Shown here: in pieces, positions 1 to 6,818 of the stretch
Numbering within the stretch: the stretch's first letter is position 1
Layout: every line of letters begins with the position of its first letter
Origin: Ruminococcaceae bacterium UBA3451
Lineage (GTDB): Bacteria > Bacillota > Clostridia > Oscillospirales > Acutalibacteraceae
Length of the DNA stretch: 10,628 bases
Reading direction: 5' to 3'
NCBI GenBank assembly: GCA_002378845.1
Contig: DFRY01000022.1
Span: 35,470-46,097 of the forward strand
Program-made: the position numbers and the translations under genes
Notes under the pieces: generated by a model
What the model was told of the DNA's origin: nothing
Database searches by the model: none
What the model saw: only the letters and a program-made list of their open reading frames with translations

Positions 1-1712
1 GCCGTGCTGCCCGCCATGGCCGTTTGCTCGGAATTGACCATACGTTCCTGTCGGAAGTGGCAAATACCGTAATTGACGAAAATAAAAACGCATATCCTGA
101 ACTGCATGAAAAACGCGCCATGATTACAAAGCTCATCAGCGTGGAAGAAGAAAGCTTTGCAAAGACGATCGATCAGGGTTTGCAGCTGCTGAACACATAC
201 ATTGACAACGCGGACAGCAAGGTGTTTTCCGGTGCGGATGCATTCCGACTGAACGACACTTACGGCTTCCCGCTTGACCTGACCAAAGAGATTGTCGCGG
301 AACGCGGCATGACGGTGGACGAGGAAGAGTTCCGCCGCCTGATGCTGGAACAGCGCGACCGTGCAAGAGCGGCAAGAAAGAACGCCGGTGCCGATGCGTG
401 GGAAGGCGAAACCGACCTTCTTGACGGCGTTGCCGAAACCGAATTTGTCGGCTATACCCAGTTTGAAACTACCGCCAAAGTAACTGCGATTGTAAGGGAC
501 GGCGAGCGGGTCGAATCTGCAACCGCGGGCGACGAAATCGTTCTTGTGCTTGACCGGACTTCTTTCTATGCCGAAAGCGGCGGTCAAATCGGCGACATCG
601 GTTCCGTTGAGTCCGCCGATGCCATCATCAATGTAACAAATACCACCAAGAACCACGCCAAGAACTATCTGCACCACGCCGTTGTTGCCGCGGGCCAGAT
701 CAGTGTGGGCGAGGAGGTTAAGGTTTCCATTGATTCCAAAAACCGTCTTGCCATTATGCGCAACCACACTTCCGCTCACCTGCTGCAGGCTGCTCTGCGT
801 AAGGTTTTGGGCGACCATGTGGAGCAGGCCGGTCAGCTTGTCAACGAGCGCTACGTGCGTTTTGACTTTACTCATTTCTCTGCTTTGATCAAAGAAGAGT
901 TGAATCAGGTGGAGACACTGGTCAACGAAGTCATTTTGAACGGCACAACGGTGGAATGCCGTGAAATGCCCATTGAAGAAGCGAAAAAGTTGGGCGCGAT
1001 GGCGCTGTTCGGCGAAAAATACGGCAATGTAGTCCGTGTTGTCACCGTCAGTGATTTCTCCAAGGAATTCTGCGGCGGCACGCACATTGACAATACCGCA
1101 AAAATCGGAATGTTTAAAATCGTTTCCGAAAGTTCCGTTGCGGCGGGCGGGCGTCGTATTGAAGCCGTAACCGGAACCAACGCGCTGGCTCTTATCAACC
1201 ACGCGTTAAGCGAAATTGAGGAAACAGCGGGCGTTCTGAAGTTAAATAACTCTTCCGAACTGGTGCAGAAGGCGACACAGCTTTCCGCCGAGCTGAAAGA
1301 AAAGGACAGAACTATTGAAGTGCTGAATTCCAAGCTTGCCGCGCTGCAGATTGACAGTCTGTTTGCGGATGCGAAGGAAGTAAACGGCGTCAGCATCATT
1401 ACCGGAATTTTTGCGGGAACCGAGCCGAACGCGCTGCGTGCTATGTGCGACAAGGTACGTGACCATGCGCCGAACATGGTGGCGGTTCTGGCGGGAACCA
1501 TTGACGGCAAGGCCAATATCGCGGCCTGCGTTGCGAAAGATGCGCTCCAGAAGGGCGTAAACGCCGGGCAAATCGTGCGCCAGGTTGCACAGCTTGCGGG
1601 CGGCAACGGCGGCGGCAGACCCGACAGTGCCATGGCGGGCGCAAAGGACCTGAACAAGCTGGAGGAAGCTCTTTCCACGGTCGAAAAAATTGTTGCCAAT
1701 ATGATAAAATAA
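1..1712 (+). CDS. alaS: Alanyl-tRNA synthetase, 5'-truncated by window edge
   Basis: Alanine-tRNA ligase charges tRNA-Ala with alanine in the cytoplasm and hydrolyses mischarged Ser/Gly-tRNA-Ala. The reading frame is already open at base 3 (RAARHGRLLGI...), which matches the end of the catalytic/tRNA-recognition region, so the N-terminal aminoacylation core of about 300 residues lies outside the window. The TTG at 24 is an internal Leu codon, not a start. The editing domain is intact: HxxxH (HTSAH) is encoded at 765-779 and CGGTH at 1071-1085, giving the four zinc ligands. A Leu/Glu/Lys-rich stretch at about 1255-1350 looks like the coiled coil before the C-Ala domain, which ends with the glycine-rich GGNGGGRPD motif near 1600-1626. 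The gene ends with TAA at 1710-1712. Identification is very secure. A T-box leader, common for this gene in Firmicutes, would lie upstream and cannot be seen. Confidence 0.98.
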   Translation, partial: RAARHGRLLGIDHTFLSEVANTVIDENKNAYPELHEKRAMITKLISVEEESFAKTIDQGLQLLNTYIDNADSKVFSGADAFRLNDTYGFPLDLTKEIVAERGMTVDEEEFRRLMLEQRDRARAARKNAGADAWEGETDLLDGVAETEFVGYTQFETTAKVTAIVRDGERVESATAGDEIVLVLDRTSFYAESGGQIGDIGSVESADAIINVTNTTKNHAKNYLHHAVVAAGQISVGEEVKVSIDSKNRLAIMRNHTSAHLLQAALRKVLGDHVEQAGQLVNERYVRFDFTHFSALIKEELNQVETLVNEVILNGTTVECREMPIEEAKKLGAMALFGEKYGNVVRVVTVSDFSKEFCGGTHIDNTAKIGMFKIVSESSVAAGGRRIEAVTGTNALALINHALSEIEETAGVLKLNNSSELVQKATQLSAELKEKDRTIEVLNSKLAALQIDSLFADAKEVNGVSIITGIFAGTEPNALRAMCDKVRDHAPNMVAVLAGTIDGKANIAACVAKDALQKGVNAGQIVRQVAQLAGGNGGGRPDSAMAGAKDLNKLEEALSTVEKIVANMIK

Positions 1713-1721
1713 TACTATAAT
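1693..1721 (+). promoter_or_regulatory. Candidate internal sigma-A promoter for the HIT-PRT-comEC-holA-rnmV run
   Basis: TTGCCA (1693-1698) and a perfect TATAAT (1716-1721) are separated by 17 bp and straddle the alaS stop codon. Transcription would start near 1728, just ahead of the AGGAGG site of the HIT gene. No terminator-like hairpin was seen between alaS and the HIT gene, so read-through from alaS is also likely. This is a pattern match only. Confidence 0.5.
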
Positions 1722-1753
1722 AACATTGTTTCGTTTAAAAAGGAGGGATCAGT

Positions 1754-2092
1754 TTGGACTGTGTTTTCTGCAAAATAGCGAACGGAGAAATCCCAAGCAA
1801 AAAGGCGTATGAGGACGAAACGGTTCTGGCATTTTATGACCTGGACCCGCAGGCTCCTGTGCATATTCTGATTATCCCGAAACAACACATTCAGTCTGTT
1901 GAGGAAATTACTCCGGAAAACAGCGCGGTTGTCGGCCATATTTTTGAGGTGGCGGCAAAGCTGGCAAAGGAGAATCACCTGGACGGCGGTTTCCGTGTGG
2001 TAAGCAATGTGGGGAAAGACGGCGGACAAAGTGTGCCGCACCTTCACTTCCACCTGCTCGGCGGCCGTTCCATGAAGTGGCCTCCCGGCTGA
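1754..2092 (+). CDS. hinT: HIT-family (HinT-like) nucleotide phosphoramidase/hydrolase
   Basis: This 112-residue protein is a complete HIT (histidine triad) protein. The triad H96-L-H98-F-H100 followed by LLGG is the nucleotide-binding and catalytic signature, with H98 the expected nucleophile. The C-terminal GGRSMKWPPG resembles the W-P-P-G tail typical of the HinT branch, which hydrolyses AMP-lysine and other purine nucleoside phosphoramidates. An N-terminal C3-x2-C6 pair with H45 and H96 could form the structural zinc site seen in many Gram-positive HIT proteins. The start is TTG at 1754, supported by AGGAGGG at 1741-1747, because no in-frame ATG fits the conserved N-terminus. It lies 41 bp after alaS and 39 bp before the phosphoribosyltransferase, on the same strand. 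The family is secure; the natural substrate is not known. Confidence 0.95.
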   Translation: MDCVFCKIANGEIPSKKAYEDETVLAFYDLDPQAPVHILIIPKQHIQSVEEITPENSAVVGHIFEVAAKLAKENHLDGGFRVVSNVGKDGGQSVPHLHFHLLGGRSMKWPPG

Positions 2093-2131
2093 TGTTTGCA
2101 TTCTATTTAAAACTGAAAGGTCGAATTCTAA

Positions 2132-2671
2132 ATGGGTGAATATTATAAAATGACAATTGCCGGCTGCGAACGTGAGCTGCCAATTTGTCCGATCAGCGAT
2201 ACGCTGGATATTGCGGGCTTTGTCATGCTTGGTGATGTGGAAATTACGGAAAAGTCGGCTGCTGCGCTTCTGGCAAGATGCCCGGAGCACGACGTTGTCG
2301 TAACCGCCGAAACGAAGGGAATTCCGCTTTGCTATGAAATGGCGCGCCAGGGCTGCCGCAGATACATTGTTGCACGCAAGAGCGTGAAAGCGTACATGCG
2401 CAATCCGATTCATGTGGAGGTAAAATCCATTACAACGGATCATGTGCAGAAGCTTTATCTTGCAGAAGACGATTACAAGGGTCTGAACGGAAAACGTGTT
2501 CTGATTGTCGACGACGTCATCAGTACCGGAGAATCTCTTTCCGCCATGGAAGACCTGGTAAAGCAGTTCGGCGGTAATATTGTCGGCCGTGCCTGTGTGC
2601 TTGCCGAAGGCGATGCCAAAGACAGAAAAGATATTATTTATCTGGAGCCTCTGCCACTTTTCTTTAAGTAA
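2132..2671 (+). CDS. Phosphoribosyltransferase, adenine-PRT-like, substrate uncertain
   Basis: This 179-residue type I phosphoribosyltransferase would transfer ribose-5-phosphate from PRPP to a purine-type base. The PRPP-binding loop VLIVDDVISTGES lies at about residues 124-136 and closely resembles that of adenine phosphoribosyltransferases (acidic DD pair followed by the TG turn). A second PRT-typical segment, TAETKGIPLCYEMAR, is near residue 50-65. The usual Apt-specific hood region is not clearly recognisable, and the first 45 residues differ from classical Apt, so a named substrate is not justified. The ATG at 2132 follows a modest GAAAGG site (2115-2120) with an 11-nt spacing; an in-frame ATG at 2150 is a less likely alternative. 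The gene sits between a nucleotide-acting HIT protein and comEC. This suggests, by inference only, a role in base salvage or nucleotide recycling. Confidence 0.85.
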   Translation: MGEYYKMTIAGCERELPICPISDTLDIAGFVMLGDVEITEKSAAALLARCPEHDVVVTAETKGIPLCYEMARQGCRRYIVARKSVKAYMRNPIHVEVKSITTDHVQKLYLAEDDYKGLNGKRVLIVDDVISTGESLSAMEDLVKQFGGNIVGRACVLAEGDAKDRKDIIYLEPLPLFFK

Positions 2672-2695
2672 TAGAAATAGTTCGGGGGAATTGTA

Positions 2696-4918
2696 ATGAA
2701 GCGGCCGCTTGCGTTAGTAGGTTTTTGTTATCTGCTGACTCTTGCGGCCGCTGTTTTCGTCGGTGCGCAATGGTCAATTGTTTTGGCCTGCGGCTGTCTT
2801 GCGGGCTTTCTGGTGACTTTGTTCCTTCCCAAAGTGCGCACCGTCGGGGTGTTTCCCATTGCCCTGCTTGCCATGTCGCTGGCGTTCGGCAGCTTTTTCA
2901 CCGCTTCCCAGAACTTTGCGCCGGCCGCCGCGCTGGATGAGAAGGACGTTGTAATCACCGGAACCGTGTGCGAATTGCCTTATCAGGCGTACAATCGGTT
3001 TTACTATGTGCTGCAGGTTGACGATTGCTCGCTTCCCAATACGCCGAAACCGTTCAAAATACGTCTTTCCGCCCAAAATGCTCTGAACGTACAGCCGTAT
3101 TCCCGGGTAAAAGGGAAAGTACACCTTTTTCTGCCGAGCGGCGGGGAGGGGTATTCCTCTCGTTCCTATTACGCGTCCAAGGGAATATCGATGTTCGCTT
3201 TTCTTTATGAGTACGAAAAGGTAGAAATCAGCCCGCCAATGCAAAAACCGCCTTATTATTACGCGCTTTTGCTGCGCGGCGCGCTGCTGAAATCGGTGCG
3301 TTCCATGCTGCCGCCGGAGCAGGCAAATTTAGTAAACGGCGTAGTTTTCGGTGACAAGACCAGTCTTTCCGACGAGGTAGTATCCGATTTTCAAACCATC
3401 GGGATTTCCCATATCCTTTCTGTTTCCGGCCTACATATGGCGACAATGGCGCAACTGATTTTAATGCTGCTGCTGTTTTTCAAGGTTCCCAGAAAGTCCG
3501 CCGCGCTGATTGCTTCCGCCGGTGTGTTCGGGTTTATGGCAGTTACCTGTTTTGTGCCTTCCGTTACACGCAGCGGGGTTATGTGCCTGATTTATCTGGC
3601 AGGAATTTTGTTTTCCCGCAAGCCGGACGCCCTAAATTCCCTTGGCGCGGCGGTGTTGCTGATCAGTCTGCATAATTCCTATGCCGCCGCGGATGTTGGA
3701 TTGTTGCTGTCGTTTTCCGCAACGCTCGGTTTAATTCTGATTTCCGGTAAAATTTCCGGCTATTTAAACCGAAAGTATGATAAAATAAAAGGGATCCGTC
3801 CGCTGGTTTGCGGAATTAACGGAACGGTTGCCACCACAGTCAGCGCAGTGCTGTTTACGCTGCCTATTATTATTCTTTCGTTCGGCCGCGTTTCCCTGAT
3901 TGCGCCGGTTTCGAATTTACTGGAATTGGTGCCGTCTACTTTAATGATGGATTTCGCGTCGATTGGAGCGGTAATAAACCTGATTGCTCCGCAGTCCTTT
4001 CTTGCGATGCCGTTTGCGCTGGTTACGGGGCTGCTGGCGAAATATATGCAGACCTGTGCCCACTGGCTCGCGCAAATTCCCTATGCCAGTGTCAGCGCAT
4101 CCAACGGATTTGTTTTGCTGTGGCTTTCCGGCAGCATTTTTCTTGCCGCCGCGACTTTATATTTAATGAAAACGCCGAAGTTGTTTCGGGCGACTGCTTG
4201 GCTTTCCGCGATTGCTTTGTTGGTGGGAATTTTTTCCTATCAGGTTACAATGCGAAATGTGACAAGGCTCACAGTTTTGGATGTAGGCAGCGCAGAGTCT
4301 GTTGTGCTGACCAAAAACGGACATGCTGCGGTAATTGGATGCGGCGGCTTTTCTTCGAATCCGATTCGTACGTACCTTCGCAGCGAAGGCGTTGTATCTT
4401 TGGACTATATTCAGCCGCTTTCGCAAAGCAGAGAGGAATCCGTAAATTGTGCCGCTTTGGTCAATGCGTTCCATCCCGGACAGCTTGTTTTGCAGAACAG
4501 CGAGGTATTGGATGGTTTTTTGCAGGCTTCGCTGCCGAACGCAAAGCAGGAAAGTCACTTTGACCGCTCTGCTTCGGCCTCCTTGTGGGGCAACGCGGAA
4601 TTGAGTACGGTAACGGTGGGAAACGTGTGCGCGGCATATCTTACCGTAAATCAAATTTCCGTGTTGGTTTACCCGTCCGGAATACAGATCACTTCTTTGC
4701 CGCCGGAATGGCTGAATGCGGATTTTTTGGTTGCGGACGCCGCAAATAACGACCTGCGGCGGTTTCATCCGCTTTATACGGTGCTGTCTATGGACGAGGA
4801 AGACCTTCAGCAGACAAATGATAGGACCCGGGGCTGGAACCCCGTTCCAACGGGCGGCGGCGGGCCGATTGTGCTCGCATTTCAACGTGACGGAATGTTG
4901 CAAATAAGGAGGGAATAA
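2696..4918 (+). CDS. comEC: ComEC/Rec2-family DNA uptake channel with degenerate C-terminal nuclease-like domain
   Basis: ComEC forms the inner-membrane channel that brings single-stranded DNA into the cell during natural transformation. This 740-residue protein is near the family's usual length. The order is N-terminal membrane segments and a soluble DUF4131/OB-like region (to about residue 180), the polytopic Competence domain (about 205-510) containing the hallmark HILSVSGLHM at 239-248, and a C-terminal metallo-beta-lactamase-like region from about 522. The C-terminal domain keeps the LDVG entry motif (528-531). The canonical S-H-x-H-x-D-H site, however, reads S576-Q-S-R-E-E-S582, and the usual I-D-x-G reads I-G-C-G, so the metal site is lost. 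The start ATG follows a GGGGGAA site. The ribosome site of holA lies inside the last codons of this gene. Family assignment is secure; whether it supports transformation here is unknown. Confidence 0.95.
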   Translation: MKRPLALVGFCYLLTLAAAVFVGAQWSIVLACGCLAGFLVTLFLPKVRTVGVFPIALLAMSLAFGSFFTASQNFAPAAALDEKDVVITGTVCELPYQAYNRFYYVLQVDDCSLPNTPKPFKIRLSAQNALNVQPYSRVKGKVHLFLPSGGEGYSSRSYYASKGISMFAFLYEYEKVEISPPMQKPPYYYALLLRGALLKSVRSMLPPEQANLVNGVVFGDKTSLSDEVVSDFQTIGISHILSVSGLHMATMAQLILMLLLFFKVPRKSAALIASAGVFGFMAVTCFVPSVTRSGVMCLIYLAGILFSRKPDALNSLGAAVLLISLHNSYAAADVGLLLSFSATLGLILISGKISGYLNRKYDKIKGIRPLVCGINGTVATTVSAVLFTLPIIILSFGRVSLIAPVSNLLELVPSTLMMDFASIGAVINLIAPQSFLAMPFALVTGLLAKYMQTCAHWLAQIPYASVSASNGFVLLWLSGSIFLAAATLYLMKTPKLFRATAWLSAIALLVGIFSYQVTMRNVTRLTVLDVGSAESVVLTKNGHAAVIGCGGFSSNPIRTYLRSEGVVSLDYIQPLSQSREESVNCAALVNAFHPGQLVLQNSEVLDGFLQASLPNAKQESHFDRSASASLWGNAELSTVTVGNVCAAYLTVNQISVLVYPSGIQITSLPPEWLNADFLVADAANNDLRRFHPLYTVLSMDEEDLQQTNDRTRGWNPVPTGGGGPIVLAFQRDGMLQIRRE

Positions 4919-4919
4919 A

Positions 4920-5972
4920 ATGCCTGAAATAACAGAATCCGAATTGAAAAAGCATATTGATCGGTCAAGTTTTTCCAATCTGTATTTCCTGTACGGAGAA
5001 GAAAAATATTTGGTAGGGCATTACGCCCGAAAATTGATCGAAAAGGCCAAGGGAACCGCGTTTGAGGATTTTAACTTTCAGCGGTTCGACGGCGGTTCAG
5101 TTGGTATAGATGAAATTGCGGCTGCAGTGGAAGCGCTTCCCTTCCTGGCGGAGCAGAAATGTGTGGCCGTGGCCGACCTGAACGTGGAAGGTCTGCGTGC
5201 AAACGAGCTGAATAAGCTGGATGAATTGATCGAAACGATTCCGTCCACTACTGTGCTGGTGATTTATCTTCCTACCGTTGCCATCGATGTGAAAAAAGAT
5301 AAAAAGTGGAAAAAGTTTTTTGCTTCCGCCGGCCGCATTGGCTGCACGGTGTCGTTTGCCAGGCGTTCCAACCCGGAACTGGAAAAGCTGCTTTGCTCCG
5401 GCGCCCAGAAACAGGGCTGCGAGCTGTCGCGAACGAGTGCGGGCCGCATCATTGCCTACAGTGGAAACGACCTTCAAACGCTTCTGAACGAGCTGGAAAA
5501 ACTGTGCTCCTTTGTCGGGAACGGCGAAATTACCGTTTCGGTCATCGACCGGCTTGTGGTGAAAAATCTGGAGGCCCGTGTGTATGACCTTTCCAAAGCG
5601 GTTTTAGCGGGTGAATACGACAAAGCATATGGTATATTGGATTTGCTCTTTTATCAAAACGAAGAACCGGTTTCGGTTCTTGCGGTGCTATCCTCTGCCT
5701 ACATCGATATGTACCGTGTCAGAACAGCCGTTCAGAGCGGGTACAGCGTGACGGAACCGGCAAAGCACTTTGACTACGCCCGTAAGGAATTTCGTCTTAC
5801 AAACGCCGAGCGCGACGCAAAGCGCCTTTCCACCGCCATGCTGCGGGAAAGCCTGAAAACGCTTCTTGCCGTCGACACAGCGCTGAAAAGCGCCAGGGGC
5901 GACCGGCGTATTACCATGGAAAAGCTGATTGCCCAGCTTTTACTGATTGCTGAAAAGGAGCGAACCGCTTGA
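4920..5972 (+). CDS. holA: DNA polymerase III delta subunit (clamp-loader wrench)
   Basis: The delta subunit opens the beta sliding clamp within the DnaX clamp-loader complex during replication. The 350-residue length fits the family. The N-terminal hallmark LYFLYGEEKYLV is at residues 21-32, followed by the F..F.G..V....I segment and the VEALPFLAEQKCVAV helix-strand typical of the clamp-binding domain. The C-terminal third (LEARVYDLSKAVLAGEYDKAYGILDLLF...) is the helical collar domain. As expected for delta, no Walker A P-loop is visible. ATG 4920 begins 1 bp after the comEC stop and is served by AGGAGGG (4908-4913 region) inside comEC, so the two genes are probably translationally coupled. 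The 3' end overlaps rnmV by 4 bp. Many Firmicutes place rpsT next to holA; that gene is not seen here. Confidence 0.95.
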   Translation: MPEITESELKKHIDRSSFSNLYFLYGEEKYLVGHYARKLIEKAKGTAFEDFNFQRFDGGSVGIDEIAAAVEALPFLAEQKCVAVADLNVEGLRANELNKLDELIETIPSTTVLVIYLPTVAIDVKKDKKWKKFFASAGRIGCTVSFARRSNPELEKLLCSGAQKQGCELSRTSAGRIIAYSGNDLQTLLNELEKLCSFVGNGEITVSVIDRLVVKNLEARVYDLSKAVLAGEYDKAYGILDLLFYQNEEPVSVLAVLSSAYIDMYRVRTAVQSGYSVTEPAKHFDYARKEFRLTNAERDAKRLSTAMLRESLKTLLAVDTALKSARGDRRITMEKLIAQLLLIAEKERTA

Positions 5973-6565
5973 TTAAAGTAAAAGAAGCCGTTATTGTGGA
6001 AGGGAAATACGATAAAATCAAGCTTTCTTCTGTCATTGACGGCCTTATCATTGAAACCCACGGGTTTCGAATTTTTAAGGATAAAGAGCAGATGGCGCTG
6101 ATTCGCCGTCTTGCCGACACGCGCGGTATTCTTGTGCTGACTGACAGTGACTCCGCCGGGTTTCTAATCCGCAATTACCTTACCGGTTCCATTCCTGCGG
6201 ATAAAATAAAACATGCGTACATTCCGGACATTCTGGGTAAGGAAAGCCGTAAAGAAAAGCCGTCCAAAGAAGGCAAGCTTGGGGTGGAAGGCGTGCCCGT
6301 GCAGGCTATTGCAGATGCCCTTACACGCGCGGGGGTTGTTTGTGGGAATGAGGACATTCCTGCCTGCCGTAAAATAACAAAAACGGATTTATACCTCGCC
6401 GGCCTTTCGGGCGGTGAAAACAGTGCGGAAAAGCGAAGGGTGCTGCTCAAAGAGCTTTCTTTGCCGGAACATTTGGCACCAAACTCCCTTGTGGGTGTTT
6501 TGAATAGCATTTTGGATTACGACACGTTTCAACAGCTTCTTGAAAAACTTTTTAAAAAAGTTTAA
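5969..6565 (+). CDS. rnmV: Ribonuclease M5 (5S rRNA maturation), Toprim domain
   Basis: RNase M5 makes the final cuts that release mature 5S rRNA from its precursor, using ribosomal protein L18 as a partner in Bacillus. The 198-residue protein opens with a Toprim domain. E11 sits in VEGKYDK, and the acidic pair D59 and D61 sit in DSDSAG (residues 59-64); together these are the metal-binding catalytic residues. The IPADKIKHAYIPD segment with its downstream Lys-rich stretch is characteristic of M5 rather than of DnaG or topoisomerases. The rest (about 105-198) is the C-terminal DUF4093-type region. The start is TTG at 5969-5971 overlapping the holA TGA (5970-5972), with GGAG at 5957-5960 as ribosome site. 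In many Firmicutes rnmV pairs with ksgA; here it is the last gene of the holA run. Confidence 0.93.
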   Translation: MIKVKEAVIVEGKYDKIKLSSVIDGLIIETHGFRIFKDKEQMALIRRLADTRGILVLTDSDSAGFLIRNYLTGSIPADKIKHAYIPDILGKESRKEKPSKEGKLGVEGVPVQAIADALTRAGVVCGNEDIPACRKITKTDLYLAGLSGGENSAEKRRVLLKELSLPEHLAPNSLVGVLNSILDYDTFQQLLEKLFKKV

Positions 6566-6572
6566 TTTTTTT
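6545..6572 (+). terminator. Weak AT-only hairpin plus T-run at the end of rnmV
   Basis: AAACTTTTT (6545-6553) and AAAAAGTTT (6555-6563) are exact inverted repeats, followed by seven Ts (6566-6572). The hairpin overlaps the last rnmV codons and has almost no GC pairs, so it would be a poor terminator. The T-run runs straight into the tRNA promoter. Some rnmV transcripts probably read through into the tRNA. Confidence 0.3.
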
Positions 6573-6573
6573 G

Positions 6574-6603
6574 TTGACAAGCTGTCCGGTATAGTGATAT
6601 AAT
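6574..6603 (+). promoter_or_regulatory. Consensus sigma-A promoter of tRNA-Leu
   Basis: A perfect TTGACA (6574-6579) and a perfect TATAAT (6598-6603) are separated by 18 bp. TG at 6595-6596 adds an extended -10. The predicted start near 6610 leaves only about 8-9 nt ahead of the mature tRNA 5' end at 6619. This is the kind of strong promoter expected for a stable RNA. Confidence 0.9.
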
Positions 6604-6618
6604 AAGTCTCGCTGAGTC

Positions 6619-6703
6619 GCGCGAGTGCTGGAATTGGCAGACAGGCACGTTTGAGGGGCGTGTGTTGTATGACGTACGAGTTCAAGTCTCGTCTCGCGCA
6701 CCA
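6619..6703 (+). tRNA. tRNA-Leu(GAG), CCA encoded
   Basis: This is an 85-nt type II tRNA. The acceptor arms GCGCGAG (6619-6625) and CTCGCGC (6693-6699) pair perfectly, followed by discriminator A and encoded CCA (6701-6703). The D stem is CTG/CAG around the GAATTGGCAGA loop. The anticodon stem CACGT/GCGTG (6646-6650, 6658-6662) holds the loop TTGAGGG with anticodon GAG at 6653-6655, which reads the Leu codons CUC and CUU. A 13-nt variable arm (6663-6675) can form a short stem, as expected of Leu tRNAs. The T arm is ACGAG-TTCAAGT-CTCGT (6676-6692). Confidence 0.97.
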
Positions 6704-6707
6704 CATC

Positions 6708-6751
6708 AAAAACCGCATTATTACTGAAAAGTCAGTAGTAATGCGGTTTTT
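6708..6751 (+). terminator. Strong intrinsic terminator after tRNA-Leu, probably bidirectional
   Basis: The arms at 6708-6727 and 6732-6751 form a 20-bp stem with one T-G wobble (6721/6738) and an AAAG tetraloop. The 3' arm ends in TTTTT followed by CTTTTCTTTT. On the opposite strand the A-run of the 5' arm becomes a T-run, so the same hairpin could also stop transcription of the convergent acetyltransferase gene ending at 6819. Confidence 0.93.
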
Positions 6752-6784
6752 CTTTTCTTTTGCTTTTCAGCTTCAATTTTCGTC

Positions 6785-6804
6785 TGTACGACACTTGTAC
6801 GACA
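6785..6804. repeat. Short tandem direct repeat TGTACGACA x2
   Basis: TGTACGACA occurs at 6785-6793 and again at 6796-6804, with CT between the copies. It lies in the 67-bp gap between the tRNA terminator and the convergent acetyltransferase stop codon. No function can be assigned. Its position downstream of a tRNA gene, at the point where base composition changes, makes it worth noting as a possible remnant of an integration junction. Confidence 0.5.
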
Positions 6805-6818
6805 TATTGCATGTAACC

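Noticed and set aside
905..1699. Long antisense open frame of 264 codons opposite alaS
   Set aside because: It is a shadow of a highly conserved gene; the Ser/Ala/Pro-rich product matches no family I know and has no ribosome site or promoter.
1715..2443. Antisense frame of 242 codons across the HIT and phosphoribosyltransferase genes
   Set aside because: It spans two genes with clear conserved motifs on the other strand, and its own product shows no recognisable domain.
4163..4978. Antisense frame of 271 codons opposite the comEC 3' end and holA start
   Set aside because: The product is basic and low in family-like features, and the sense strand carries continuous ComEC and HolA homology.
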